Origin: Burkholderiales bacterium
Lineage (GTDB): Bacteria > Pseudomonadota > Gammaproteobacteria > Burkholderiales > Ga0077523
Assembly (NCBI GenBank): GCA_019745565.1
Contig: JAIESW010000024.1
Span: 312,129-376,128, forward strand
Length of the DNA: 64,000 nt
Direction: 5' to 3'
Positions 1 through 8,404 of the stretch are shown here, one piece after another (position 1 is the stretch's first letter; each line of letters starts with the position of its first letter). Below the pieces are notes generated by a model. That model worked only from the letters and a program-made list of their open reading frames with translations. It was not told the origin of the DNA and searched no databases. A program made the position numbers and the translations under genes.

Positions 1-647
1 TGCGCTGGCGGGTCAAGGATCTGCTCGAGTATCCGGCCGAAGCCGCCACGGTTGACGTGCTGCCTGTCCCCGCGGATCGCGGCGGCCGCGGCCGCAGCGT
101 GTTCGCGGTCACGGCGCGCAACGATCACATCGCGTGGTGCATGAAGCTGTTCGAGGACGCGAAAGTGCCGCTGGAGTGCATCGACATTCCCGAGCTGGCG
201 CAGCGCAACGTCGCCGCCCTGTTCGAGGAACCGGGCCGGGGGTTGGCCCTGCTCAATTTCACCGATGCCGGTGCGATGCTGACCATCACCAGCGGCGGCG
301 AGCTCTACGTGGCACGCAGCTTCGAACTTACCGCCGACCAGTTGGAGCGCGCCGGCGGCGACGCTCGCGACGCGCTGCTGGAGCGCGTGGTGCTCGAACT
401 CCAGCGCTCGCTCGATCACTTCGATCGCCAGTTCGGTGGTGTCCCCGTGGCCCGCCTGCTGATCGCGCCGTTTCCCGGCGCGGCCGCGGTGCGCGAGTAC
501 CTGGCCGAGAACCTGTACGTGCCGGTCGACCTGCTGGATCTCGCCGAGGTGCTCGACCTGCAGGAAGCGCCTCAGCTCGAAGCGGCCGACGCGCAATCCC
601 GCGGGCTCCAGATCATCGGTGCCGCCTTGCGCGACGCCAGCGCCTGA
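1..647 (+). CDS. mshI: MSHA pilus biogenesis protein MshI (PilM-like), 5' truncated by window edge
   Basis: The frame is already open at the first bases (visible residues begin RWRVKDLLEYPAEAA), so the true start lies upstream; the GTG at 57 is internal. The segment RWRVKDLL followed by a D-V-x-P stretch is typical of MshI/PilM proteins, which have an actin-like fold and form the cytoplasmic part of the inner-membrane assembly platform of type IV pili. No membrane segment is visible, as expected for that role. The stop at 645-647 is 3 bases before the ATG of the pilN-like gene, so the two are co-transcribed. Family assignment rests mainly on the following mshJ-N genes. Confidence 0.8.
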   Translation, partial: RWRVKDLLEYPAEAATVDVLPVPADRGGRGRSVFAVTARNDHIAWCMKLFEDAKVPLECIDIPELAQRNVAALFEEPGRGLALLNFTDAGAMLTITSGGELYVARSFELTADQLERAGGDARDALLERVVLELQRSLDHFDRQFGGVPVARLLIAPFPGAAAVREYLAENLYVPVDLLDLAEVLDLQEAPQLEAADAQSRGLQIIGAALRDASA

Positions 648-650
648 ACC

Positions 651-1307
651 ATGAGTCACCAGATCAACCTGTTCAATCCGGCGCTGCGCAAGACCGCGGT
701 CGTGCTGCCGGCGCAGCAGATGCTGCTCGGCTGGTGCGCCGTGGCGGTGCTGGCGCTCGCCTGGTTCGGATGGCAGAACTACGAGGGCGCGCGTCTCAAG
801 GCCGCGTCGGGCGACAGTGCCGCGCGCCTGCAGCAGCTGCAGGCGGACGTGACGCAGCTCGGGGCCCAACTGGCGGCCCGCAAGCCTTCGCCCGAATTGC
901 AGGCCAAGTACCACCGCAAGCAGCTCCAGCTGCAGGCACGCGAGGACGTGGTGCAGGTGCTGGACAGCGGCGCCATCGGCAACACCGAGGGCCATGCGAA
1001 CTACCTGCGGGCCTTTGCGCGCCACTCCCTCGACGGCCTGTGGCTGACCGGACTCACGGTGGTGGGTGCCGGCAACGACATCGTCGTGGAGGGCCGCACC
1101 CTCAAGCCGGAACTGGTTCCGGACTACCTAGATCGTCTCGGGCGCGAACCGGTGCTCAAGGGCCATGCGTTCAACCAGTTGCAGATGCGGCGTCCGGCAC
1201 CGCAGCCTCAGGGCGTGGGCAAGCCTCCGCTGGAACCGCGGTTCGTCGAGTTCAGCGTCGCCACGGAAGCCGCGCCGGCTTCGGTCACGCTGGGGGACAA
1301 GCCTTGA
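651..1307 (+). CDS. PilN-like pilus assembly protein (MSHA locus)
   Basis: A 218-residue bitopic inner-membrane protein. The N-terminus carries the QINLFNP motif used by PilN proteins to bind the PilM-like partner, which is encoded immediately upstream. One membrane segment lies at about residues 25-42, followed by a coiled coil rich in Q, L and A (about 50-105) and a ferredoxin-like periplasmic domain. In PilM/N/O/P systems this protein couples the cytoplasmic platform to the periplasmic alignment complex. The ATG follows the upstream stop by 3 bases. The stop overlaps the TTG start of mshJ. It may be called mshI2 in other annotations. Confidence 0.8.
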   Translation: MSHQINLFNPALRKTAVVLPAQQMLLGWCAVAVLALAWFGWQNYEGARLKAASGDSAARLQQLQADVTQLGAQLAARKPSPELQAKYHRKQLQLQAREDVVQVLDSGAIGNTEGHANYLRAFARHSLDGLWLTGLTVVGAGNDIVVEGRTLKPELVPDYLDRLGREPVLKGHAFNQLQMRRPAPQPQGVGKPPLEPRFVEFSVATEAAPASVTLGDKP

Positions 1308-1999
1308 AGCAGACCTGGGCGCGCGCGGCCGCCAAGCTCGACGCAATGAGCTTGCGCGAACGCGCGCTCGTGTTCGCGGCCGGTGCCGCGGTGATCCTGT
1401 TCGCGCTGTGGCTGGTGCTGCTGAAACCGTTGGGGGATCGCAATCGCGAGCTGGCAACGCAGGCGACCACGCAGAAGGAAACCGTCGTCTCGCTGGAAGC
1501 GCAGAAGCGCGAACTGCAGGCGCGCGCGGCTGCGAATCCCGATGCCGAACTGCTGCGGCAGATCGAGGAAGTGAACCGTCAGCTCGTCGCGGTGGACGCG
1601 TCGATCAACGCGATGCAGAGCGGACTGATCCAGCCCGATCGGATGACGGCCCTCGTGAAGGGCGTGGTCGGCCGCGCTCCGCGGCTGCAGCTGGTGGCCA
1701 TGCGGACGCTGCCGCCGACGCCGCTGGTGGAGGCGAAGGCGCATGCCGAGACGGCGAAGGCGGGCGAGTCGAAGCCGCCCGAGACCGATCGCAAGGAAGC
1801 CGGCATCTTCAAGCACGGCATCGAGATCACGCTCGAGGGTCGCTACCTCGACCTGCTGGCCTACGCGGCGCAACTCGAGCGCATGCCGACGCGCGTGATG
1901 TGGAACCGCACACGCATCGATGCGAGCGAGTATCCCCGGGTGACCATGACGCTCACGCTGTACACGCTGAGTCTGGAGCGGACATGGCTCACCATCTGA
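1304..1999 (+). CDS. mshJ: MSHA biogenesis protein MshJ (PilO/GspM-like)
   Basis: About 231 residues if it starts at the TTG at 1304, which overlaps the upstream stop codon; an in-frame ATG at 1346 is the alternative and would still keep the membrane segment. The protein has a short basic amphipathic N-terminus with the RERALVF stretch, one membrane helix (about residues 23-43), a coiled coil and a C-terminal periplasmic domain. This is the layout of MshJ, PilO and GspM, which pair with the PilN-like protein to build the periplasmic frame of the pilus machine. Its 3' end overlaps mshK by 16 bases, indicating coupling. Confidence 0.78.
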   Translation: MKQTWARAAAKLDAMSLRERALVFAAGAAVILFALWLVLLKPLGDRNRELATQATTQKETVVSLEAQKRELQARAAANPDAELLRQIEEVNRQLVAVDASINAMQSGLIQPDRMTALVKGVVGRAPRLQLVAMRTLPPTPLVEAKAHAETAKAGESKPPETDRKEAGIFKHGIEITLEGRYLDLLAYAAQLERMPTRVMWNRTRIDASEYPRVTMTLTLYTLSLERTWLTI

Positions 2000-2394
2000 C
2001 GCCCGTGACGATGGCGCTGGCACTCGCCGCTTCCGTTCATGGGGCGTGGGCGGAGACGCTGCCCGATCCGACGCGCCCGCCGGCCTTCCTGTTCGCGCCC
2101 GCGGACGGTGACGGACCACCTGCCGAAGCGAGCGGCGGCCTCGTTCTCCAGTCGGTACTGATCGCACCGAACCGTCGCAGCGCCATCATCGGCGGCAGGA
2201 CGCTGTCGGTCGGCGATCGCCTCGGCGATTTCACGCTCGTGCGCGTGAGCGAAGGCGAGGTGCAGCTGCGCGGACCCGAAGGGGCGCGCACGCTCAAGCT
2301 GTTTCCGGCGGTCACCAAGCGGGTCGCCCATGGCGGCGATACCACGGTCGATGGTCCGGATGCGGCAGCAAGATCCACACGAGGCACACAATGA
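1984..2394 (+). CDS. mshK: MSHA biogenesis protein MshK (PilP-like)
   Basis: About 136 residues starting at ATG 1984 inside the end of mshJ. Residues 1-23 form a signal peptide ending ...VHGAWA. The mature N-terminus contains LPDPTRPP, a short motif characteristic of MshK, followed by a compact beta domain (LQSVLIAPNRRSAIIGG, then VGDRLGDFTLVRV) of the kind found in PilP/GspC homology regions that contact the secretin. It probably links the inner-membrane PilN/O-like pair to MshL in the outer membrane. The stop overlaps the ATG of mshL by 4 bases. Confidence 0.75.
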   Translation: MAHHLTPVTMALALAASVHGAWAETLPDPTRPPAFLFAPADGDGPPAEASGGLVLQSVLIAPNRRSAIIGGRTLSVGDRLGDFTLVRVSEGEVQLRGPEGARTLKLFPAVTKRVAHGGDTTVDGPDAAARSTRGTQ

Positions 2395-4196
2395 AGAGAA
2401 TCATCGCGATCCTGCTGCTCGTGCTTTGCGCGGGATGCAACAACTTCCAGCCACGCCAGGGCAAGACCCTCGACCGGATCGACAAGGAACTCGAGGCCGG
2501 TGCAGCCGATCGCAAGGCAGTGAAGGAAGCGGACGCCGTTTCCCAGGCGCTGCTGCCACCGGTGGTGGTGGAGATGCCCAAGCTCGACGGCAAGCCGATC
2601 GAGCCGCGCTTCGACCTGTCGGTGGTCAACGCGCCGGCGGCGCAGGTCTTCACGGCGATCGTCTCCGGCACGCGCTACAGCATGGTGGTGCATCCCCAGA
2701 TCAAGGAGCCGATCTCGGTCACGCTGAAGGACGTCACCGTGATCGAGGCGCTCGACACCATCCGCGAACTCTACGGCTACGACTACAAGCAGGCGGGTTC
2801 GCGCATCCTGGTGCAACCTGCGAGCATCCAGACGCGCGTGTTCCAGGTGAACTACCTCATGAGCCAGCGGCGCGGGCGCAGCGACGTCCGCGTGAGCTCG
2901 GGTGCCATCTCCGACACCGTCGCACCGACCGCCGGCTTGCCGGGCGTGGGCGGTGTACCGGCACCGATGGTCCCGACCGCGGCCGGTGCGCTGCCTGGCC
3001 AGGCCGCAACCGCGAGCCAGGCGATCGTCGGCAGCCGCGTCGTGACCACCAACGACAGCGACATGTGGAAGGAGCTCACCGATGCGCTGAAGGCCATCGT
3101 CGGAACCGAGAACGGCCGCCAGGTGGTGCTGAGCCCGCAGTCCGGCGTGATCCTGGTGCGAGGCATGCCCGCCGAGATCCGCGCCGTCGAGGACTACCTG
3201 CGCGCCACGCGCATCGTGATCGAACGTCAGGTGATGCTGGAAGCGAAGATCATCGAAGTGGAGCTCTCCGACGGCTATCAGGCCGGGGTCAACTGGGCGG
3301 CATTCCGCACCGGCGACAACAGCCGCCTCGCCGGCGGCGTGATCGTGCCCGGATCGAACCTCACCCCGAGCGGCACGCTGTCCACGCCGACGGCGCGCGC
3401 ACCCGACGGCAGCATCCTCGCGAGTTCGCTGCTCACTGCGAATCCGGGTGCGCCCGGCAACATCTCGACCGGCGTCGGCGTTCCGGGGACGCTGTTCGGC
3501 TTGGCGTTCCAGACCGGCAACTTCGCGACGCTGCTCTCGTTCCTCCAGACCCAGGGCAATCTCCAGGTGCTGTCGAGTCCGCGCATCGCGGCGCTCAACA
3601 ACCAGAAGGCCGTGCTGAAGGTCGGCAACGACGAGTTCTTCGTCACCAACGTGACCACGACGACGCTCACCAACGTCGCCGGCGGGACGACACAGTCGCC
3701 GTCGATCACGGTGCAACCGTTCTTCTCCGGCGTTGCCCTCGACGTGACGCCGCAGGTGGACGAGAACAACCAGATCATCCTCCACGTGCACCCGTCGGTG
3801 AGCGAAGTGGTCGAGAAGACCAAGAACATCGACCTGGGCACGTCGGGCAACTTCCGGCTGCCGCTTGCCTCGAGCACCATCAGCGAGACCGACACCATCG
3901 TGCGCGTGCAGGACGGCAACATCGTCGCCATCGGCGGCCTGATGCGCGAGACCACCCAGCGCAACCGCTCGGGTGTGCCGGGGCTCTCGAATCTTCCGGG
4001 CGTGGGCAACCTGTTCCGTTCCTCCGCCAACTCGGCGCGCAAGAGCGAACTGGTCATTCTCATCAAGCCCACCATCGTGCAGGGCGACGCCGGCTCGCAG
4101 AAGGATCTCGAGGACATCCGCAACCGCATCAAGTCGTTCGACCGCGCCGACCGGCCGGGCGCCGATTCGATGTGGGGTGACGGCGCCTCGAAGTAG
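2391..4196 (+). CDS. mshL: MSHA-type pilus secretin MshL (outer-membrane lipoprotein)
   Basis: 601 residues with a lipoprotein signal peptide (lipobox LCAGC, Cys at about residue 16). An STN/secretin N domain covers about residues 70-150 (VVNAPAAQVFTAIV...). A proline-, glycine- and alanine-rich linker follows, then a second N domain and the C-terminal secretin domain (about 340-560) with VLSSPRIAALNNQKA and the terminal VPGLSNLPGVGNLF motif. It forms the outer-membrane ring through which the pilus passes. A GAGG Shine-Dalgarno lies 7 bases before the ATG. It is followed not by tight coupling to mshM but by a 166-base repeat element. Confidence 0.93.
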   Translation: MKRIIAILLLVLCAGCNNFQPRQGKTLDRIDKELEAGAADRKAVKEADAVSQALLPPVVVEMPKLDGKPIEPRFDLSVVNAPAAQVFTAIVSGTRYSMVVHPQIKEPISVTLKDVTVIEALDTIRELYGYDYKQAGSRILVQPASIQTRVFQVNYLMSQRRGRSDVRVSSGAISDTVAPTAGLPGVGGVPAPMVPTAAGALPGQAATASQAIVGSRVVTTNDSDMWKELTDALKAIVGTENGRQVVLSPQSGVILVRGMPAEIRAVEDYLRATRIVIERQVMLEAKIIEVELSDGYQAGVNWAAFRTGDNSRLAGGVIVPGSNLTPSGTLSTPTARAPDGSILASSLLTANPGAPGNISTGVGVPGTLFGLAFQTGNFATLLSFLQTQGNLQVLSSPRIAALNNQKAVLKVGNDEFFVTNVTTTTLTNVAGGTTQSPSITVQPFFSGVALDVTPQVDENNQIILHVHPSVSEVVEKTKNIDLGTSGNFRLPLASSTISETDTIVRVQDGNIVAIGGLMRETTQRNRSGVPGLSNLPGVGNLFRSSANSARKSELVILIKPTIVQGDAGSQKDLEDIRNRIKSFDRADRPGADSMWGDGASK

Positions 4197-4206
4197 TATC
4201 GGCCCA

Positions 4207-4372
4207 TGATGAAACGACCCCCACGCTCCCTGCGGTCGCTGTCCCCTGCGGGGGTGCGTCAGTGGTTTGGAGCGGCCCGGCGCCACACGTTTCGAGGTTT
4301 GTCGGGAGAGGGCCCGTGCGCGCCGGCTGCCCTGGCCGCCGGCCCATCGCGGCAGCGTGCACCGTACTGACC
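4207..4372 (+). repeat. Dispersed intergenic repeat, family A copy 1
   Basis: The whole gap between the mshL stop and the mshM ATG is filled by a sequence that recurs between rsmD and coaD (24359-24522). Shared blocks include ATGAAAC.ACCCCCAC, GGGGGTGC.TCAGTGG, GCGGCCCGG, GAGAGGGCC or AGAGGGCC, GGCCGCCGGCCCATCGCG, and a final CTGAC just before the ATG. The core CCCCTGCGGGGG is a short palindrome. In both places the element starts within about 10 bases of a stop codon and ends at the next start codon. Confidence 0.85.
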
Positions 4373-5260
4373 ATGTACCGCGCCCACTTCGGTCTTCGCG
4401 AACCGCCCTTCGGCATCACGCCCGACACGAGCTTCGCGTTCTCGGCCCAGGCCCATCAGGAGGCGCTCAACACGCTGCTGGTGGCGCTCGCCGCCGGTGA
4501 AGGCTTCATCAAGATCGTGGGCGAGGTGGGCACCGGCAAGACGCTGCTGTGCCGTCGGCTGCTCGCCACGCTCGGCGATGAATACGTCACCGCCTATCTG
4601 CCCAATCCACTGCTCGAACCGCGCAGCCTGATGCTGGCGCTCGGCGAAGAGTTCGAGATCCCCATGGAACGCGATGCGGACGAGCACCGTCTCATGCGCG
4701 CCCTCAATCACGCGCTGCTCGACCAGGCGCGCGCCAACCGGCGCGTGGTGGTGCTGATCGACGAAGCGCAGGCCATGCCGCTGCCGACCCTGGAGGCGCT
4801 GCGGCTGCTCTCCAACCTCGAGACCGAGAAGCGCAAGCTGCTGCAGGTGGTGCTGTTCGGTCAGCCCGAACTCGATGCCCGGCTGGACGATCCGGCCGTG
4901 CGGCAGTTGAAGCAGCGCATCACGTTCCACTATCGCCTGGGCGGTCTGTCGCGTGCCGAGTTGCGCTATTACATCGCGCATCGATTGCGGGTGGCGGGCT
5001 ACATCGGACCGGATGTGTTCAGCGGCCCTGCGCTCTGGCTGTTGCACCGGGCGAGCCGGGGCGTGCCGCGGCTGGTGAACATCATCGCGCACAAGTGCCT
5101 GATGCTCGTCTACGGTCAGGGGGGGCACCGGGTGCGCCGCACGCATGTGCGCACCGCCGTCCGCGACACGCCGTCGGCGCGCCGCAGCGGCTTTCCCTGG
5201 GCCGCGACGATGTTCGCGGCGGTGAGCGTCGGAAGCCTCATTGCCTTGCTAGCTGCATGA
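4373..5260 (+). CDS. mshM: MSHA biogenesis ATPase MshM (ExeA-type AAA+)
   Basis: 295 residues from ATG 4373. The upstream in-frame extension lies in a repeat and is rejected. The N-terminus MYRAHFGLREPPFG is the conserved ExeA/MshM opening. Walker A is GEVGTGKT (residues 50-57) and Walker B VVVLIDEAQ (about 125-133); the FGQPELD sensor region follows. A single C-terminal membrane helix (about 273-293) anchors it, as in ExeA, which uses ATP to help assemble the secretin through peptidoglycan. The stop at 5260 is followed after 28 bases by mshN. Confidence 0.88.
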   Translation: MYRAHFGLREPPFGITPDTSFAFSAQAHQEALNTLLVALAAGEGFIKIVGEVGTGKTLLCRRLLATLGDEYVTAYLPNPLLEPRSLMLALGEEFEIPMERDADEHRLMRALNHALLDQARANRRVVVLIDEAQAMPLPTLEALRLLSNLETEKRKLLQVVLFGQPELDARLDDPAVRQLKQRITFHYRLGGLSRAELRYYIAHRLRVAGYIGPDVFSGPALWLLHRASRGVPRLVNIIAHKCLMLVYGQGGHRVRRTHVRTAVRDTPSARRSGFPWAATMFAAVSVGSLIALLAA

Positions 5261-5288
5261 AGCGGCCACAGCGCCTCGGGAAGGCGCC

Positions 5289-6386
5289 GTGAGCGTCATC
5301 AATCAGGTCCTGCAGGATCTCGAGAAGCGGCACGCGCGCAGCGGCGACGCACACGCGCCCGTGACACAGATCCGTGCCGTCGGGTCGGCGCCGCGGGCGT
5401 CCGGAAGACGCCTGGCGGTCGCGCTGCTGGCCCTGATTGCGATCGGTGCCGCCGTGTTTCTCTGGCGCTGGTCGAACCAGGAAAAGCCGGTCGCGGCACC
5501 GCCTGCACCACCGCCTGCTCCGGCGAAGCCTGTGGCTGCCGCACCAGTGGAAACGCCCTTGCCGCCTGCGCCTGCCGTCCCCGAGAAACCGCCGGCACCG
5601 GCGCCGCTTGCCGTCGCTCCCGCCGCACCACTGCCCAAGTCGACCGAGGCGTCCGGTGCGAAGGCACCACCGACGAATCGCGTCGCGCCGATTGCATCGG
5701 AACCTCTTCCGAAGGCGAAGCCGACACCGGCGCCCAAGGCCGCCGCCGGGGATGCAACGCCGACCGGCGGCACCGGCATCGAGAAGCGCGAGCGGCCCTT
5801 GAGTGCCGCCGAGCGCGCGGAAGCGCAGTTCCGGCTCGGTGCCCAATCCATGCAGCAGGGGCGCATGCGCGATGCGGAAGCGAGCTTTCTCGCCGCCATC
5901 GCCGAGGATCCGGGGCACCTCCCTTCGCGTCAGGCGCTGCTGGGCATCTATCTGGAAGCGCAGCGGCGCGACGAGGCCGAGGTGCTGCTGCGCGACGGCC
6001 TGAAGGCGAGCCCGCGTCCCCCCGCCTGGGCGATGGTGCTGGCGCGGCTGGAGGCCGAGCGCGGCGACGTGATCGGCGGCATCAACACCATGCAGAACCA
6101 CCTCGACGTGGGGCGCCAGAACGGCGACTACCTCGCTCTGTTCGCCGCGCTGCTGCAGAAGCAGGGGCGACACGCCGACGCCGTGGAACAGTACCAGGCG
6201 GCCATCAACCTGGGGCAGGGCAAGGCCGTGTGGCTGATGGGCCAGGGCATCTCGTTGCGCGAACTGGGCAAGCGTGAGGAAGCGCGTGCGGCGTTCCAGC
6301 GTGCGCTGGACAGCGGCGGGCTGAGTGCGGACCTGAAGCTGTTCGTGGAGCGGCAGATCTCGGCGTTGCGGCAGGCGGCGAACTAG
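5289..6386 (+). CDS. mshN: MSHA biogenesis TPR protein MshN
   Basis: 365 residues. The N-terminus MSVINQVLQDLEKR is a hallmark of MshN/GspB-like proteins. A membrane helix sits at about residues 41-60. A long proline/alanine/lysine-rich periplasmic stretch (about 65-150) follows, then tetratricopeptide repeats (about 175-365; for example FRLGAQSMQQGRMRDAEASF and YLALFAALLQKQGRHADAVE). It probably partners with MshM in positioning the secretin. It is the last pilus gene here: the usual downstream mshE, mshG and pilin genes are absent, and comF follows on the other strand. Confidence 0.85.
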   Translation: MSVINQVLQDLEKRHARSGDAHAPVTQIRAVGSAPRASGRRLAVALLALIAIGAAVFLWRWSNQEKPVAAPPAPPPAPAKPVAAAPVETPLPPAPAVPEKPPAPAPLAVAPAAPLPKSTEASGAKAPPTNRVAPIASEPLPKAKPTPAPKAAAGDATPTGGTGIEKRERPLSAAERAEAQFRLGAQSMQQGRMRDAEASFLAAIAEDPGHLPSRQALLGIYLEAQRRDEAEVLLRDGLKASPRPPAWAMVLARLEAERGDVIGGINTMQNHLDVGRQNGDYLALFAALLQKQGRHADAVEQYQAAINLGQGKAVWLMGQGISLRELGKREEARAAFQRALDSGGLSADLKLFVERQISALRQAAN

Positions 6387-6412
6387 CAGCCTGCTTCTAG
6401 GTCGACGAAGAG

Positions 6413-6564
6413 CGAAGCACTAAACGCGGCGGACGCGGTGTAAGACAACACCTCTTGCTGAGCTTGGTATGCGCTGATGCTTTGACTTAAGTTGGCAGAC
6501 GCCGATCTTGAAATGGTTTCGGCCGAACTTTGCTGGAACCTTTGCATCTACGTTCCGCCGCGTT
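6413..6564. repeat. Intergenic inverted repeat, family C (partial or degenerate copy)
   Basis: In the gap between mshN and comF, AACGCGGCGG (6423-6432) is matched by its exact inverse CCGCCGCGTT (6555-6564). The left arm region, AGCACTAAACGCGGCGG, resembles the left arm at 43557-43572 (AGCGCTGAACGCGGCGG). The interior looks less GC-rich than the surrounding genes and contains a small GGTGT/ACACC hairpin (6437-6452). No gene is supported in 6387-6591. Confidence 0.55.
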
Positions 6565-6591
6565 GAGCGGCAGGCTTTTCGACGGTACGCG

Positions 6592-7314
6592 CTATTGCGT
6601 CCGCAGCAAGGTCCGAGCGACGATCCATCCCCGAACGCGAACCGCGCCGGCCCGCTTCAGCGCGGCGGCCGCTTCGTGCAGCGTCGCTCCGGTGGTCATG
6701 ACATCGTCCACCACGACCACGTCGAGTCCGTCGAGGCGTCTGCGCGCGAGGAAGGCGTCGTGCACGTTCGCGCCGCGATCGGACAGCGGCAAGCTCGCCT
6801 GGGGCGCCGTGTCGCGCCGGCGCTCCAACACGCCCGGTGCGACGAGATCGAGCCAACGCCGCGGAAAGGCGCCCGTCAGTTCGAGCGCCTGATTGAACCC
6901 GCGCGTGCGCAGGCGTTGCGGCGCGAGCGGCATCGGGATGATCGCGTCGGGCAGCGGATCGACCGCCGCGCATTCCGCCAGCAGACGGCCGAGCACCGGC
7001 GCGAGCGCCAGGCGGTCACCGTACTTGAGAGCGCTCACCAGTGCGTCGATCGGAAATGCATAGGGCAATGCCGCCCGGACCGTGTCGTAGCTCGGGGCAT
7101 TCGTCGAGCACGCGCCGCAGATCGCGCCGGCAGGACTCGGCAGGGCGCAGACCGGACAGGATTCCGTCGGCAGCCGCGGCAGATCGGCGAGACAACCGGC
7201 GCAGATGCCATGACGCGCGTCGCGCGCCAGACACAATACGCACCGTCCCGGCACCTTCGAGCGCAGCGATGCCATCGCCCCCGCGAGGCGCGCAGTCGCG
7301 TTTGCGTTCATCAT
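6592..7314 (-). CDS. comF: ComF family protein (phosphoribosyltransferase fold)
   Basis: 240 residues if started at the paired ATGs at 7314/7311; an upstream extension to 7413 would run into bioC. Two CxxC-type clusters near the N-terminus (CVLC...CAGC and CPVC...CGAC) form the double zinc-ribbon of ComF. The C-terminal half is a phosphoribosyltransferase domain with the PRPP loop VVVVDDVMTTGATL. ComF proteins are linked to uptake of single-stranded DNA in competent bacteria, though the biochemical role is uncertain. It is divergent from bioC with about 48 bases between the starts. Confidence 0.88.
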   Translation of the reverse strand: MMNANATARLAGAMASLRSKVPGRCVLCLARDARHGICAGCLADLPRLPTESCPVCALPSPAGAICGACSTNAPSYDTVRAALPYAFPIDALVSALKYGDRLALAPVLGRLLAECAAVDPLPDAIIPMPLAPQRLRTRGFNQALELTGAFPRRWLDLVAPGVLERRRDTAPQASLPLSDRGANVHDAFLARRRLDGLDVVVVDDVMTTGATLHEAAAALKRAGAVRVRGWIVARTLLRTQ

Positions 7315-7362
7315 GGCGGGTTCACGATGGGTGCGGACTTCGGCAACGTTCGAACGGCGGTC

Positions 7363-8259
7363 ATGACTACGGAAGACTCGAAGGCGCGAGCGCGTCTGCG
7401 GCACGCGAGGCAACGTGCCGCATCATCTTACGATCGGTCCGCGGTCGTGCCCGAAGAAGTGGGCCGCAGGATGCTGGAACGCCTGGACCTGGTGCGGGTG
7501 CCGGATGGGCCTGTCCTGGATGCCGGCTGTGCGACCGGGAAGGTGACGCGATTGCTGGCTCGACGCCTGCCGGATGCGCCGGTCGTCGCGCTCGATGCGT
7601 CCGCGAAGATGATCGACATCGCGCGCGCGGCCACGCCCCTGCTGGCGGGCATGGCGGCGCGATGGAAAGGAACGTCCACGCGGTGGATCGCGGGTGAAGT
7701 CCACGCCCTGCCGATCCGGCCGGGCAGCTGCGCGATGGTGTGGTCGAATCTCGCGCTGCAATGGCAGGCCGACCCGGCCGCGGCTTTCGCAGAGATGCAT
7801 CGCGCGCTGCAGGCCGGCGGGTTGCTGATGTTCTCCACGCTCGGACCGGACACGCTGAAGGAACTGCGCGCAGCCTCCGCGCGCGCCGACGGTCGTCCGC
7901 GCGTGCGTCGGTTCCCCGACATGCACGACCTCGGGGACCAGTTGGTGCACGCGGGGTTCGCAGATCCGGTGATGGACATGGAGACCCTCACGCTCACGTT
8001 CGCCGACGCGGTGACGCTGCTGCGCGAGCTGAAGGAACAAGGATCGATCGACGCGCCGTCCGGAAGCGCGCGCGGTCTCGGCGGGAGGGGCGTGCGTACA
8101 CGACTGATCGAGGCGTTCGAGGGCGAACGTCGCGAGGGCCGGATTCCCGCCACGTTCGAGATCGTCTACGGGCATGCGTGGAAGCCCGAAGGCGGACCCG
8201 CGGTCGCGGCGGACGGCCGACAAGTCATTCGCATTCACCGCCCCGGACGAGCGCGTTGA
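7363..8259 (+). CDS. bioC: Malonyl-[ACP] O-methyltransferase BioC
   Basis: 298 residues from ATG 7363; an in-frame ATG at 7327 would add 12 residues, but BioC proteins normally begin close to the R-x-x-F/A...A-x-x-YD segment, here ARQRAASSYDRSAVV. The SAM-binding motif is LDAGCATGKVT and is followed by the second strand ending VVALDAS. BioC methylates the free carboxyl of malonyl-ACP so that fatty-acid synthesis can build pimeloyl-ACP for biotin. No other biotin genes are in the window. In betaproteobacteria bioC often sits beside comF, as here. Confidence 0.85.
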   Translation: MTTEDSKARARLRHARQRAASSYDRSAVVPEEVGRRMLERLDLVRVPDGPVLDAGCATGKVTRLLARRLPDAPVVALDASAKMIDIARAATPLLAGMAARWKGTSTRWIAGEVHALPIRPGSCAMVWSNLALQWQADPAAAFAEMHRALQAGGLLMFSTLGPDTLKELRAASARADGRPRVRRFPDMHDLGDQLVHAGFADPVMDMETLTLTFADAVTLLRELKEQGSIDAPSGSARGLGGRGVRTRLIEAFEGERREGRIPATFEIVYGHAWKPEGGPAVAADGRQVIRIHRPGRAR

Positions 8260-8316
8260 GCGCGGCGCCCGCGTCGGACAGAGCGGGATCGGCAGGCATT
8301 GCGAGGGTGCGTCAGC

Positions 8317-8345
8317 TTGCCTCACCTGAGAGCCCGTGCTAGATT
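8317..8345 (+). promoter_or_regulatory. Candidate sigma-70 promoter for the DUF2244 gene and possibly the cox operon
   Basis: TTGCCT (8317-8322), a 17-base spacer and TAGATT (8340-8345). It lies 60 bases before the ATG at 8405 and after the end of bioC. The match is good but unproven. It may also feed the cox genes, because the DUF2244 stop is only 25 bases before COX II. Confidence 0.35.
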
Positions 8346-8404
8346 CGCCGGGCTTTTCGAAGGCCCGCCGGTTCAGACCGGTGGCTGGCACGAGGACTCG
8401 AGCG

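Noticed and set aside
2037..4286. Minus-strand open frame of about 750 codons opposite mshL
   Set aside because: Rich in His, Arg and Asp with no domain or signal features; it is the mirror of a strongly biased GC-rich gene (mshL), which has clear secretin motifs.
4262..4372. N-terminal extension of MshM by 37 residues
   Set aside because: The extension is encoded by the dispersed repeat; the conserved MYRAHFGLREPPFG begins exactly at ATG 4373.
6387..6591. A small gene in the less GC-rich gap between mshN and comF
   Set aside because: Open frames here continue into comF antisense DNA and have no ribosome-binding site or recognisable product; only the family C inverted repeat is supported.
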